A stretch of DNA of 64,000 nt from Minicystis rosea (GCA_001931535.1 CP016211.1:6555573-6619572); one strand, 5' to 3'; counted from the stretch's first letter, positions 47,348 through 56,303 are shown. Numbers and translations are program-made. The notes: generated by a model not told the origin, from the letters alone.

Positions 47348-50008
47348 ATGCCGCGGCCGGACGGTGAGCATGCGGCCGTGGGCGAAACGGAGCCCCTCAC
47401 CGGGCGCGAGGCGGAGCTCGCGGCGCTCGCGGAGGCGCTGCTCTCCGATGCGAGCGTGGTCACGCTCACGGGCCCCGTCGGGGTCGGGAAATCCTTCTTG
47501 GCGCTGGCCGCGCTGAAGGACGCGGCGAGCGATCGCGCGTTCGAGGCGGGGCTGGTCGCCGACGTGGCCGAGGCCACATCGCTCGCGCCTGTCCTCGCGC
47601 GGGTCGCGCGGGCGCTCGGCCTCACCGCCGGCGAGGATCGCGACGAGGACCGGGAGGTCCGGCGCATCGGGCTCGCGCTCCAGCAGCGCGGGCAGGCGCT
47701 GTTGCTCCTCGATGGGCTCGACGCGGCGCTCGAGCCGACGCGCGGGGCCGTGCTCGCGTGGCTCGCGCTCGCGCCCGAGGCGCGCATCTTCGTGACGAGC
47801 CGCGCGCGCCTCCAGGTGGAGCGGGAGCGCGTGGTGGAGCTCCGGCCCCTCGCGGTGCCGCGCGGCGACGAGCTCGACGGCCCGGCGGCGCGCCTCTTCC
47901 TCGCCTGCGCCCGCCGCGCGCGCCCGGACTTCGCGCCGTCGCCGGCGGAGGCGACCTTCGTGGCCGAGATCGTGCGCGCGCTCGACGGGCTGCCCCTCGC
48001 CCTGGAGCTGGCCGCGCCGCGCCTCGCCGTCATGGGATCGGCGGCGCTCCTCCATCGGCTGCGCAGCAGCCGCTCGATGCTCCGCGCGCGCCACACCGAT
48101 CTGGACGCGCGCCGCGCTTCCTTCGACGCCGCGCTCTCGGGCTCGTGGATCGCGCTCCCCGCGTGGGAGCGCGACACGCTGACGGCGCTCACCGCGTTCG
48201 CGGGCTTCTCCATCGACGACGCCGAGGCCGTGCTCGATCTCGCCGCGCATCCCGGCGCGCCGCCCGCGCTCGAAGTGATCCACGGGCTCTGCGACAAGTC
48301 GTGGATCGCGACGGACCCGGCTTCGGGCGAGCCGGGCGAGCTCCGGCTCCGCCTCCTCGAGAGCGTGGCGGACTTCGCCCGACGGCGCGGCGATCCCGCG
48401 GTGCTCGAAGCCGCGCGCCTGCGCCACGCGCAGCGCTACGGCATGCTCGCCAAGCGCTGGTGCGAGGGCGCCGCCGCGCGCGCGACGCTGCGGCGCATCG
48501 ACGTCGAGAGCGACAACCTCCTCGCCGTGATCCGGCGCGCGCTCGCCCACGCGCCGGCCCAGCTCCGCGACGCGGAGCCGGCGCTCTGGGCGCTGCTCGC
48601 GCTGGCGCCGGGCTTCGATCCGCACCCCGCGCTGGCCGCGCACGCGACGCTGCTCGAGGGCGTGCTCGAAGCGACGCAGGGCTCGGGCGCGGATCCAGGC
48701 CTGCTCGCGCGCGCCTTCGGGCTCCGCGGCGCCTTCCGCCGGCAGCGCGGCGACTTCCCGGGCGCGGCGCGCGATCTCGGGCGCGCGCTCCACCTCGCGC
48801 GCACGCTCGGCGCCGTCGCCCTCGAAGGCGCGGCGCTCATCGAGTCGAGCCTGCTCGTCGCCGCCACCGGCGACGTCACCACCGGCGCGACCGAGGCGCG
48901 CCTCGCGGTGGCGCGCGCGAGCGCCGCCGGGGCGCGCTCCGACGAGACGCGCGCCCTCCTCGTCCTCGGCGAGCTCACGGCCGAGGGCGGCGATCTCCTC
49001 GCCGCGCAGGCCATCGCCGAGCGCGCCCTCGCCTTGGCTGCGGCGCTCGGCGCCACGCGCGAGGAGCAGCGGGCCCGCATCGCGCTCGGCCACCTGCGCC
49101 TCGACGCGGGCGCGCGCGACGAGGCCCGCGAGCAGATCGCCCGCGCCCGCACCGTCGCGGACGCGTCCGGGCTCGTGGCGTGCGACCTCTTGGAGGCCCT
49201 CTGCCTGCACGAGGAAGGCGATCCGCGCGCCGCCGCCGAGCGCTATGCGCAGGTCGCGGCCTCCGCGCGCGGGCTCGGCCTCGCCACGATCGAAGCCCAG
49301 GCGCTCCTGCTCTCGGTCGTGGCCGGCATCGAGCGGCGCGCCTTCGCCGAAGCGTACGCGCACCTCGCCATCGCGCTCGACGTCGCGCGCGGCGGCGCCC
49401 ACGTGCTCGCCCACGCGCTGCGCGTCGCCATCGCCCGCCTCGACGTGGATGGCTGGGCCCTCTCCGCGGCGGAGGCGACGCCTCCCGGCCCGCCCCTCCC
49501 CCGCGCGCTCTTCGAGCTCTCCGCGTCCACGATCGAGCGCGGCGCCTTCGAGGCCACGCGATCACGGGTCGCGCCCGTGATCATCCCCCGCGCCCTCGGC
49601 CGCATCGTGCTCCGGGCCTTGGAGCGCGCGCTCGCGCTCCCGGCGCGCGCCGCGGCGCCCCCGGGCGATGCCTTGCTGGTGGGCCCGGACGCGCGCTGGT
49701 TCCGTGCCCCCGGGGCCCCGGTGGTGAGCCTCTCGCGACGGCGCCCGCTCGCGGCCATCCTCGAGCATCTCTTCCGCACGCGCCGCGATCGCGCGGGCGC
49801 GGCCACGCCGTGGGACGAGCTCCTCGCCACCGCGTGGCCGGGCGAGCGCATGCAGCCGACGGCCGGCGCGCACCGCGTGCGCGTCGCCGTGAGCACCCTG
49901 CGCAAGCTCGGGCTGCGCGATCTCCTCGTCACCACGAGCGACGGCTACCTCATCGATCCGGGCTGCCGCGCGCTCCGCGCCGAGGACGACGGGAGCGCTC
50001 CGCCGTGA
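47348..50008 (+). CDS. STAND-type ATPase with C-terminal winged helix
   Basis: The 886-residue protein has a NTPase domain with Walker A GPVGVGKS at 42-49, Walker B ALLLLDGLDA, FVTSR sensor and GLPLALELAAPRL, the signature of NB-ARC-like STAND ATPases. A long TPR-like helical middle follows. The last ~95 residues look like an OmpR-type winged helix (WDELLATAWPG, HRVRVAVSTLRKLGLRDLL, TTSDGYLIDPG). In SARP/AfsR-type regulators the DNA-binding domain is at the N-terminus; here it is at the end. The role is probably signal-dependent transcription control (inference). ATG at 47348, 26 bases after the receiver gene. Confidence 0.83.
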   Translation: MPRPDGEHAAVGETEPLTGREAELAALAEALLSDASVVTLTGPVGVGKSFLALAALKDAASDRAFEAGLVADVAEATSLAPVLARVARALGLTAGEDRDEDREVRRIGLALQQRGQALLLLDGLDAALEPTRGAVLAWLALAPEARIFVTSRARLQVERERVVELRPLAVPRGDELDGPAARLFLACARRARPDFAPSPAEATFVAEIVRALDGLPLALELAAPRLAVMGSAALLHRLRSSRSMLRARHTDLDARRASFDAALSGSWIALPAWERDTLTALTAFAGFSIDDAEAVLDLAAHPGAPPALEVIHGLCDKSWIATDPASGEPGELRLRLLESVADFARRRGDPAVLEAARLRHAQRYGMLAKRWCEGAAARATLRRIDVESDNLLAVIRRALAHAPAQLRDAEPALWALLALAPGFDPHPALAAHATLLEGVLEATQGSGADPGLLARAFGLRGAFRRQRGDFPGAARDLGRALHLARTLGAVALEGAALIESSLLVAATGDVTTGATEARLAVARASAAGARSDETRALLVLGELTAEGGDLLAAQAIAERALALAAALGATREEQRARIALGHLRLDAGARDEAREQIARARTVADASGLVACDLLEALCLHEEGDPRAAAERYAQVAASARGLGLATIEAQALLLSVVAGIERRAFAEAYAHLAIALDVARGGAHVLAHALRVAIARLDVDGWALSAAEATPPGPPLPRALFELSASTIERGAFEATRSRVAPVIIPRALGRIVLRALERALALPARAAAPPGDALLVGPDARWFRAPGAPVVSLSRRRPLAAILEHLFRTRRDRAGAATPWDELLATAWPGERMQPTAGAHRVRVAVSTLRKLGLRDLLVTTSDGYLIDPGCRALRAEDDGSAPP

Positions 50009-50057
50009 TGCACGTGCGGCTCGTCACGCCGCGCGAATCCTCGTATGGATCGCCGCC

Positions 50058-51629
50058 GTGATCCCGACGCGCGTCGACACCCATCGCCTCGCCGAGGTGA
50101 AGCGCTCGCTGCAAATGCGCGGGATGCTCTTCGCCGTCGCGGCGGTGCCGACCTTCGGCTTCGCGCTCATCTGGAGCTTGCTCTCGGCGGTGGCCATCGC
50201 CGACGCCAAGGACGCCATGACGCAGGTCGCCGGCGTGCTCGTGCTGTTCCTCGGCGGCGTGGTCCCGGCCCTGATCGGCGCCGTGATCGTGTGGCGCGCG
50301 GTGGTGAACCTGCGCGAGCACGCCCGCCTCGACCGGCTCGTCCTCGCCATCGCCTCGGGCGCGGTGCGGACGCTCGACGATCTCGGCCGCGAGATGCGCA
50401 CCACCACCGTCGCCGCCGAGACCGCGCTCAGCGCCGCCATCGGCCGCGGCATCTTCTCCGCCGAGCTGCTCCGCGGCGGCCAACGCGCGCCCGCGTCCGC
50501 GCCGCCGGGTTACGTGCTGCCCGCCACCGTGACCGATCGCGCGCTCGGCCTCGCCGCCCTCGCGCCGAGCGCGGCCCCCGCCGGCTACCCGCCCGTCCCC
50601 ATGCCGTCGAACGCGGCCCCCGCCGGCTACCCGCCTGTCGCCATGCCGTCGAACGCGGCCCCCGCCGGCTACCCGCCCGTCCCCATGTCGTACGGCGCGA
50701 GCCCCGCGTCCTACGGCGCGCCGCCCTTCACGCCGCGGTCGCACGCCCCGCCGCAGCTCGCGATCTCCGGCGTGGTGCGCTCGGAGGTGCGGTGGTTGGG
50801 CCGCACCATCCGCGGGAAATACCTCGTCGAAGCGCCGCTCGGACAGGGCGGCATGGGTGTCGTGTTCCGCGGGCGCAACCTGGAGAGCGGCGCGCCCTGC
50901 GCCATCAAGGCCCTGCTCTCGGGACGCTACGCGGCGCCCGACGCCGTCAAACGCTTCGAGCGCGAGGCCATGCTCGCGCGTGCGCTCGGCCATCCCGGGC
51001 TCGTGCGCATCGAAGACTTCGGGTACGCGGAGGACGGCACCCCGTTCCTCGTCATGGAGCTCCTCGAAGGCGAGACCCTCGAAGAGCGCCTCGCGCGGGA
51101 AGGCTCGCTCCGCTGGTCCGAGGTCCGCCGCATCGCCGTGGCCATCGGCGACGCGCTCGCGGCCGCGCACGCCGCGGGTTTTCTGCACCGCGACGTCAAG
51201 CCTTCGAACATCGTCCTGGCCGTGACCCCGTGGGGCGAGCGCCCGGTCCTCATCGATTTCGGCCTCGCCAAGCGCCTCGACAGCACCACGCGCTCACGCG
51301 TGACGAGCAGCGGCGTCGCCATCGGCACGCCGCTCTACATGTCCCCCGAGCAGGCGCGCGGCGAGGCCTTGGATCACCGCAGCGATCTCTACGGCCTCGC
51401 CATCGTCGTCTACGAGATGATGGCCGGCGTCCCTCCGTTCTTCGACAAGACGCTCGCCGAGGTCTACGCGCGCCTCCTGAAAGAGGCGCCGCCTCCGCTC
51501 CGTCACGTGGCCCCGGGCCCCTGCCCGCCGGCCCTCGAAGAAGCCTTGGGCAAAGCCTTGGCCACGCGCCGCGAAGATCGCTACGGGGACGTGCCGAGCT
51601 TCCTCGAAGCGCTGAAGCGCGCGGCGTAA
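50058..51629 (+). CDS. Ser/Thr protein kinase with N-terminal membrane segments
   Basis: The 523-residue protein has two membrane segments at about 23-48 and 57-83, a helical part, a proline-rich linker with three 14-residue repeats, and a Hanks-type kinase domain from about 258: GQGGMGVVFRG, Lys284, HRDVKPSN from 377, DFG from 400, and GTPLYMSPEQ. All catalytic residues are present. Unlike the kinase at 3884 its membrane part is N-terminal and there is no external domain. The start is GTG at 50058, 49 bases after the STAND gene, so it may be the last gene of that operon. Confidence 0.92.
   Translation: MIPTRVDTHRLAEVKRSLQMRGMLFAVAAVPTFGFALIWSLLSAVAIADAKDAMTQVAGVLVLFLGGVVPALIGAVIVWRAVVNLREHARLDRLVLAIASGAVRTLDDLGREMRTTTVAAETALSAAIGRGIFSAELLRGGQRAPASAPPGYVLPATVTDRALGLAALAPSAAPAGYPPVPMPSNAAPAGYPPVAMPSNAAPAGYPPVPMSYGASPASYGAPPFTPRSHAPPQLAISGVVRSEVRWLGRTIRGKYLVEAPLGQGGMGVVFRGRNLESGAPCAIKALLSGRYAAPDAVKRFEREAMLARALGHPGLVRIEDFGYAEDGTPFLVMELLEGETLEERLAREGSLRWSEVRRIAVAIGDALAAAHAAGFLHRDVKPSNIVLAVTPWGERPVLIDFGLAKRLDSTTRSRVTSSGVAIGTPLYMSPEQARGEALDHRSDLYGLAIVVYEMMAGVPPFFDKTLAEVYARLLKEAPPPLRHVAPGPCPPALEEALGKALATRREDRYGDVPSFLEALKRAA
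50571..50690 (+). repeat. 42-bp tandem repeat, about 3 copies, in the kinase linker
   Basis: Units start at 50571, 50613 and 50655 and code for AAPAGYPPVPMPSN and near-identical copies. The first two units are almost identical in DNA; the third diverges at its end. Confidence 0.85.
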
Positions 51630-51757
51630 TCGCGATCCCGCCCGGATTTGATTCCGTTTGATGCGCTTTGACGCTGAAGGGTGAGTACGACTCGGCTCAC
51701 CCATTGCGACGGCGCATTCGCCCGCCGGTCGCCCCGAACCACGCTGGAGAACCTCCG

Positions 51758-52312
51758 ATGAAAGCCCTCTCGATCCCCTCGCTCGCGCTCTTCGTCCTCG
51801 TCGCCGCCGCCGTGGGTTGCGGCAACAAGCAGGAGGCCGCGCCCAGCGCTCCGGCATCGGCCGCCCCCGCCGCGACGACCGCCGCCCCCGCGGGCACGGC
51901 GAGCGGGGCTGCCGCCGCCGGCGGCTCCGACAAGCCCGTCCTCGGCTCCTGCAACGACAAGAGCTCCTCGGTCTGCAAGGAGTACTACGGCGTCCTCCCG
52001 CTTCTCGCCGAGGACCTCTGCAAAGGCCTCGAGGGCAAGGGCGTGCTCACCAAGGGCCCGACGCCGTGCTCGCGGGAAAACCTCTCCGGCACCTGCGAGG
52101 TCAAGGGCGACGAGGCGTCCGAGCTCATTTACTACTACAAGCAAGCCGACGTGACCCCGGAGATGAACAAGACCGTCTGCGAGATCGTCGGCAAGTGGAC
52201 CCCCGCCAAGGGCAGCCCCGCCGCGGCCGCGACCGGCGCCTCCACCGCCGCCGCCTCCAAGCCCGCCTCCGCCCCCGCGAAGCCCGCCGCCGGCGGCAAG
52301 AAGCGGAGGTAG
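51758..52312 (+). CDS. small lipoprotein of unknown function
   Basis: The 184-residue product has a lipoprotein signal with a VGC box near residue 20, an Ala/Pro/Ser-rich linker, and a central domain with cysteines in GSCNDKSSSVCKEYYGVL, DLCKGL, TPCSREN and GTCEVKG. The end is again Ala/Pro/Lys-rich. ATG at 51758 is chosen because it starts the signal and GGAG lies nine bases upstream; an in-frame start at 51668 adds 30 residues with no signal character. It follows the Ser/Thr kinase by 128 bases on the same strand. Confidence 0.78.
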   Translation: MKALSIPSLALFVLVAAAVGCGNKQEAAPSAPASAAPAATTAAPAGTASGAAAAGGSDKPVLGSCNDKSSSVCKEYYGVLPLLAEDLCKGLEGKGVLTKGPTPCSRENLSGTCEVKGDEASELIYYYKQADVTPEMNKTVCEIVGKWTPAKGSPAAAATGASTAAASKPASAPAKPAAGGKKRR

Positions 52313-52453
52313 AGCGCTGGCCGACCGCGCGCCGCGCACACCGCGCGTCGACGCGAAGGCGACCGCACGCAGCGCTTCGCTGCCATCTCGATCACAGCGC
52401 GCGCAGGCCCTCTGCGCGAGACAAGCGACACGTTTCCCGGACATCACGAGGCG
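52313..52453 (+). other. short stretch between the lipoprotein gene and the 42-bp array
   Basis: No gene, hairpin or motif was recognised in these 141 bases. Confidence 0.4.
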
Positions 52454-52873
52454 GGCTCCGCGACGCACGGCGACCGAGGAGGCCGGCCGAGCGCGCGATC
52501 CAACGCTTCCAAGGATGGAAGTCACCGAGGGTGCGCGGGATCCGGCGTTCACGGCGACGGAAGTCGCCGAAGGCGTGCGGGATCGGCCATTCACGACGAT
52601 GACAGTCACCGTGAGTGTGCGGGATCCAGCGCACACGACGATGACACTCGCCGAGCGCGAGCAGGATCCACGGCACACGGCGATGGCAGTGACCGAGGGC
52701 GCACGGGATCCGGCGGTTACGACGATGACACTCGCCGACGGCGCACGGGATCCATCGCTTCCGGCGATGGCAGCCGCCGAACGCGCGCGGGATCCGTGAC
52801 ATACGACGATGGCAGTGGCCGGAGGCGCGCCCGATCCGCGGTGTGCCTCGATGGAGGCGGTGTCCCTCGCGCT
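52454..52873. repeat. 42-bp imperfect tandem array, about 10 units, in intergenic DNA
   Basis: Clear units begin at 52496, 52538, 52580, 52622, 52664, 52706, 52748 and 52790, exactly 42 bases apart; 52454 and 52832 are degenerate. Most start GGATCC and hold CGACGATG(G/A)CAGT in the middle and CCGA-GGCGCGCG at the end. The array is open in several frames on both strands because 42 is a multiple of three, but no frame has a convincing start or family. It lies between the lipoprotein gene and the Kelch gene. Confidence 0.85.
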
Positions 52874-53038
52874 CGTCCGTGCATCCGCGTGGAGGGCCCG
52901 GTCCCCTGGTCGCGTGTCACGTGAATGGCGGCCGAATGCCGCGCACCTGAGAGGCTCGCAGCATCCTTGCTCGTGCGCGCCGCCATGGCTCCGACGAGTC
53001 GTGCGCGGCGACGCGTGACCGTCCGAAAGGAGAGCCTC
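52874..53038 (+). promoter_or_regulatory. upstream region of the Kelch gene
   Basis: These 165 bases hold the last trace of the 42-bp array and the strong AAAGGAGAG Shine-Dalgarno at about 53026-53034. A -35/-10 pair was not recognised. Confidence 0.4.
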
Positions 53039-55300
53039 ATGAGACCGACAAACATCGGCGGCGCCCGGGCCGGCGCCGTCTCGTTCCTCATTGGTGCATG
53101 TCTTACCGGCTGTAGCAGCGGCGCCGACACCAGCGGCGCCACCACCTTGCGTACCACCTTTGCCGACCACGCCGACGAGGTGCTCCAGGGCGCGCGCCCG
53201 ATCCGAGACACCGGCGCCGGCTTCACCGTGAGCACCGGCGAAGCTCGGAAGGCGCGCGCCCACCTCGCCGTCGAGTGGCCGAGCGACGGCGCGGGCGCGA
53301 TTCGCCTCCGGCTCGACGATGGCTTCGAGGCCAAGGTGCGCGAGGTGGGCGCGCACGGCCGCGGGCGCATGGTCGAGGGCGCCGTCGCCTTCACGCGCGA
53401 CGGCGGCACGTCGTACTGGAGCGCGCCCGCGCACGGCGCCGAAGAGTGGCTCTTGCTGCACAACGCCGGCGCGGGCCGCGTGCTGGCCGCGTGGGAGATC
53501 GCCGGCGCCACGCTGCGCCCGCGGGGCCACGCGATCGAGCTCGTGGACACCGCCGGCAAGCCGCGGATCCGCGCGACCGCGCCGCATGCGTACGCAGCGA
53601 GCGGCGAGCCGATCGAGGCGCACCTCGCGGTGCGCGGCGCGACCATCGAGCTCACGGTCGACAGCGACGCGGAGACGGTGCTCGTCGATCCTCTCTGGAC
53701 GCCGACCACCTCGATGGTGGACGGGCGCGCGCGCCACGTCGCGGGGCTCCTCTCGACCGGCGAGGTGCTCGTCGCCGGCGGCATCGGGAACCTCAACCCG
53801 ATCGGCAGCGCCGAGCTCTACGATCCGGGGACGGGCACGTGGTCGCCCGCCTCCCCCATGTCGTCCGCGCGCGACGTCGCGGCGGGCACGGTGCTGGCCG
53901 ACGGTCGCCTGATGATCGCCGGCGGGTACGACGGGACGGCGCTCCTCGACACCGCCGAGATCTACGATCCCGTGACGGACACGTGGACGGCGACCACGCC
54001 GATGAGCGTGCCGATCATCGCGCACCAGTTGGTCACGCTGAACGACGGCCGGGTGCTCCTCGTCGGCGGGACGACCGGCTTGCCCAACTTCGACTCGCGT
54101 ACCGAGACGCAGATCTACGATCCGATCGCGGACACGTGGACCCAAGTCGCTTCGATGAACGTGCCGCGCCAAGCGCACACGGCGACGCTGCTGGCGGATG
54201 GACGCGTGCTCGTGGCCGCGGGCGGGCCCAATGGCCCGGAGCCCACGGCCGAGGTCTACGATCCGATCGCGGACACGTGGACGCTCACGGCCTCCCTGCC
54301 CGCGCCGGTGTGGGCGGCCCGCGCCGCGCTGCTCCCGAGCGGCGACGTGCTGCTCACCGGCGGCGACGACTACGCCACGAGCTCGATGAACGCGTGGCGC
54401 TGGCTCGCCACGACGGGCACGTGGCTCGCGGCGCCGCCGATGGCCGTTCATCGCGACCGGCACACGATGACGCTGCTCCCGAGCGGCCGGATGTTGGTCG
54501 CGGGCGCCGCGGGGTACATCGGCGCGGACGACAACGCCGAGGTCTACGACGAATCTGCCGACGCCTGGCGCTGCGCGGGGACGATGACCGCCGCCCGCTA
54601 CGAGCACAGCGCCACGCGGCTCCTCGACGACACGGTGCTGATCGCGGGCGGCTTCAGCAACGCAGGCGCCCTCGAAGAAGCGGAGATCTTCTCGCCGGGC
54701 GAGAGCACCTCCTGCGATCCCACGAACGCCTGCGCCGGCGGCTACCTCGTCGACGGCGTTTGTTGCAACAGCGCCTGCAACGGTGGGTGCCTGGCCTGCT
54801 CGAAGGCTGCCGGCGCGATCGAGGACGGCATCTGCACGCCCCTCGACGACACGCCCTGCGAGATCCTCGGCGACAAGTGCTCACCGGGCGGCGTGTGCAG
54901 CGCGGGCCAATGCTTCGGCCTGCCGCCCATCATGGTGTGCGACCCGCCCGAGGACGAATGCCTGGCGGCCGGCATGTGCGACCCGGCCATGGGCTGCATG
55001 CCCTTCTGGCAGCCCGACGGCACGCCCTGCACCGGCGGCACCTGCTTCGAAGGCACCTGCGTCCCGGGCTCCTCGGGCAGCGGTGGCAACGGCGGCGCCG
55101 GTGGTGACATCAGCAGCGGAGCCGGCGCAGGCGGCGCCGGCGACAACGGCGGCGCCGGCGGCGGCAGCAACACCGGCAGCGCGGGCAACGGCGGCGCCGG
55201 CGGTGGCAACGACAACGGTGGTGCGAGGAACGGCGACGCCCATGGCCATGGCAAGGATCACGGCCATGGCCACGGACACGGTCATCACGGTCGGCGCTGA
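53039..55300 (+). CDS. Kelch-repeat lipoprotein with Gly- and His-rich tail
   Basis: The 753-residue product has a lipoprotein signal with Cys25 in CLTGC and an N-terminal beta-rich region. From about 215 it has seven or so Kelch-type blades with GGY/GG-AELYDP-T-TW patterns (AEIYDPVTDTWTATTPM). A cysteine-rich segment follows (VCCNSACNGGCLACSK), then a glycine-rich stretch and a His-rich end (HGHGKDHGHGHGHGHHGRR), likely metal-binding. ATG at 53039 is chosen because AAAGGAGAG stands upstream; the frame opens at 52925. No copper-oxidase residues were recognised, so enzymatic action is not claimed. Confidence 0.86.
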   Translation: MRPTNIGGARAGAVSFLIGACLTGCSSGADTSGATTLRTTFADHADEVLQGARPIRDTGAGFTVSTGEARKARAHLAVEWPSDGAGAIRLRLDDGFEAKVREVGAHGRGRMVEGAVAFTRDGGTSYWSAPAHGAEEWLLLHNAGAGRVLAAWEIAGATLRPRGHAIELVDTAGKPRIRATAPHAYAASGEPIEAHLAVRGATIELTVDSDAETVLVDPLWTPTTSMVDGRARHVAGLLSTGEVLVAGGIGNLNPIGSAELYDPGTGTWSPASPMSSARDVAAGTVLADGRLMIAGGYDGTALLDTAEIYDPVTDTWTATTPMSVPIIAHQLVTLNDGRVLLVGGTTGLPNFDSRTETQIYDPIADTWTQVASMNVPRQAHTATLLADGRVLVAAGGPNGPEPTAEVYDPIADTWTLTASLPAPVWAARAALLPSGDVLLTGGDDYATSSMNAWRWLATTGTWLAAPPMAVHRDRHTMTLLPSGRMLVAGAAGYIGADDNAEVYDESADAWRCAGTMTAARYEHSATRLLDDTVLIAGGFSNAGALEEAEIFSPGESTSCDPTNACAGGYLVDGVCCNSACNGGCLACSKAAGAIEDGICTPLDDTPCEILGDKCSPGGVCSAGQCFGLPPIMVCDPPEDECLAAGMCDPAMGCMPFWQPDGTPCTGGTCFEGTCVPGSSGSGGNGGAGGDISSGAGAGGAGDNGGAGGGSNTGSAGNGGAGGGNDNGGARNGDAHGHGKDHGHGHGHGHHGRR

Positions 55301-55341
55301 CGCGAGCGCGCGCTTCGTCGAGAGCCCTTGTTTCAAACAAT

Positions 55342-55364
55342 CCTGCTCGTGCTGCGCGAGCAGG
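55342..55364 (+). terminator. hairpin 41 bases after the Kelch gene
   Basis: CCTGCTCG (55342-55349) pairs with CGAGCAGG (55357-55364) with a seven-base loop. It is preceded by the near-palindrome TTGTTTCAAACAA. No T-run follows. Confidence 0.45.
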
Positions 55365-55383
55365 AAAACAGCGAATCGACATA

Positions 55384-55419
55384 CACGCCGGTGAGCGATA
55401 TGAAGCGCTCGCCGGCGTG
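55384..55419 (+). terminator. 14-bp stem-loop between Kelch and barrel genes
   Basis: CACGCCGGTGAGCG (55384-55397) pairs with CGCTCGCCGGCGTG (55406-55419), with one G-U pair and an eight-base loop. It is a very stable structure 83 bases after the Kelch stop. Confidence 0.5.
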
Positions 55420-55511
55420 GCCGAGCGTCATCCCGCGACAGCCGTCTTAACGTTATTTATTTGCCCGCGTGACAGCGTGCATGGCGACGCCGCGACTCTC
55501 ATCCTCGCGCC

Positions 55512-56303
55512 ATGACGCTCGATCACGCGATGAAGAACGAAGGCGCTCGGCGACGCTCGCGCTCATGGCTATCCATCACCGCCGCCTGCGGCGCGCTGCT
55601 CGCCGTCTCGAGCCCAGCACGCGCCGCAGACGGCGAGCATGCACCGCTCGACCCAGCGCACGGCGCCGACGACGGGCACGCCGCAACGCTCGGCCCGGCG
55701 CACGCCGCCGACGATGGGCATGCAGCAACGCTCGGCGGCGACGTGTGTTTGCGCCCGACGAGGCTCGAGCCGGTGGTCTACGTTCCGCCTCCCGCGGCGA
55801 TCAAAGCCCCGGTGGCGAAGTCCTCCATCACCACCGGCTACGAGCTCCTCTGGACCGGCCAATTCGAAAGTCGCCGGTGGTTCACCGGCGTGACGATGGG
55901 CTTGCCCATTCGATTCGACCTCTTCGAGCTGACACCGAGCATCGGTATCGCGGGATCGGCCCACGGCTTCGATCTCCAGCCCAAGACCACCGGCTTTCGG
56001 CTCATGGGCGATCTCCGTCTCGGCTTCCCGATCACGCTCACGAAGACGCCGTTCAAGCTGGAGCTCGTTCCCGTGGTCGGCATCGGGTTCCACGCCGACT
56101 TCGACTGGGTGAGGCGCCAAACGATCCAATCGACCAAGGGCTCCGGTCCGCGCGTCGTCCCCGAGCACACCGACTTCCGGCAGCTCACGGCGGTCCCGTA
56201 CGCCGGCATCCTCGTGCGCGCCGGCTACATCACGGGTGGCTATCAGCTCCGCGTCAGCGGGAAAGAGACGATTCACCAGGTCACCGCCGGCTTCGTGTTC
56301 TGA
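55512..56303 (+). CDS. small outer-membrane beta-barrel-like protein
   Basis: The 263-residue product has a signal peptide ending near SPARA, then a short His/Asp-rich stretch with two 14-residue copies (PAHGADDGHAATLG). The rest is alternating strands ending in TAGFVF, with the final aromatic residue typical of outer-membrane barrels. No family was identified. ATG at 55512 is used; 55530 is also in frame. It is preceded by strong hairpins at 55342 and 55384, so it has its own promoter, most likely between 55420 and 55511. Confidence 0.7.
   Translation: MTLDHAMKNEGARRRSRSWLSITAACGALLAVSSPARAADGEHAPLDPAHGADDGHAATLGPAHAADDGHAATLGGDVCLRPTRLEPVVYVPPPAAIKAPVAKSSITTGYELLWTGQFESRRWFTGVTMGLPIRFDLFELTPSIGIAGSAHGFDLQPKTTGFRLMGDLRLGFPITLTKTPFKLELVPVVGIGFHADFDWVRRQTIQSTKGSGPRVVPEHTDFRQLTAVPYAGILVRAGYITGGYQLRVSGKETIHQVTAGFVF
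55653..55736 (+). repeat. 42-bp tandem duplication coding a His/Asp-rich segment
   Basis: Units at 55653-55694 and 55695-55736 code for two near-identical 14-residue copies. Confidence 0.72.

Noticed and set aside
52392..52802. 136-residue minus-strand frame with CHRR-type repeats
   Set aside because: All frames over the array are open because the unit is 42 bases; there is no family match and no Shine-Dalgarno.
52454..52873. CRISPR array
   Set aside because: Units are contiguous without spacers, and no cas genes are present.
51581..54607. 1008-residue minus-strand frame crossing three loci
   Set aside because: It runs antisense through a lipoprotein and the Kelch gene and includes the 42-bp array; no family sequence is seen.
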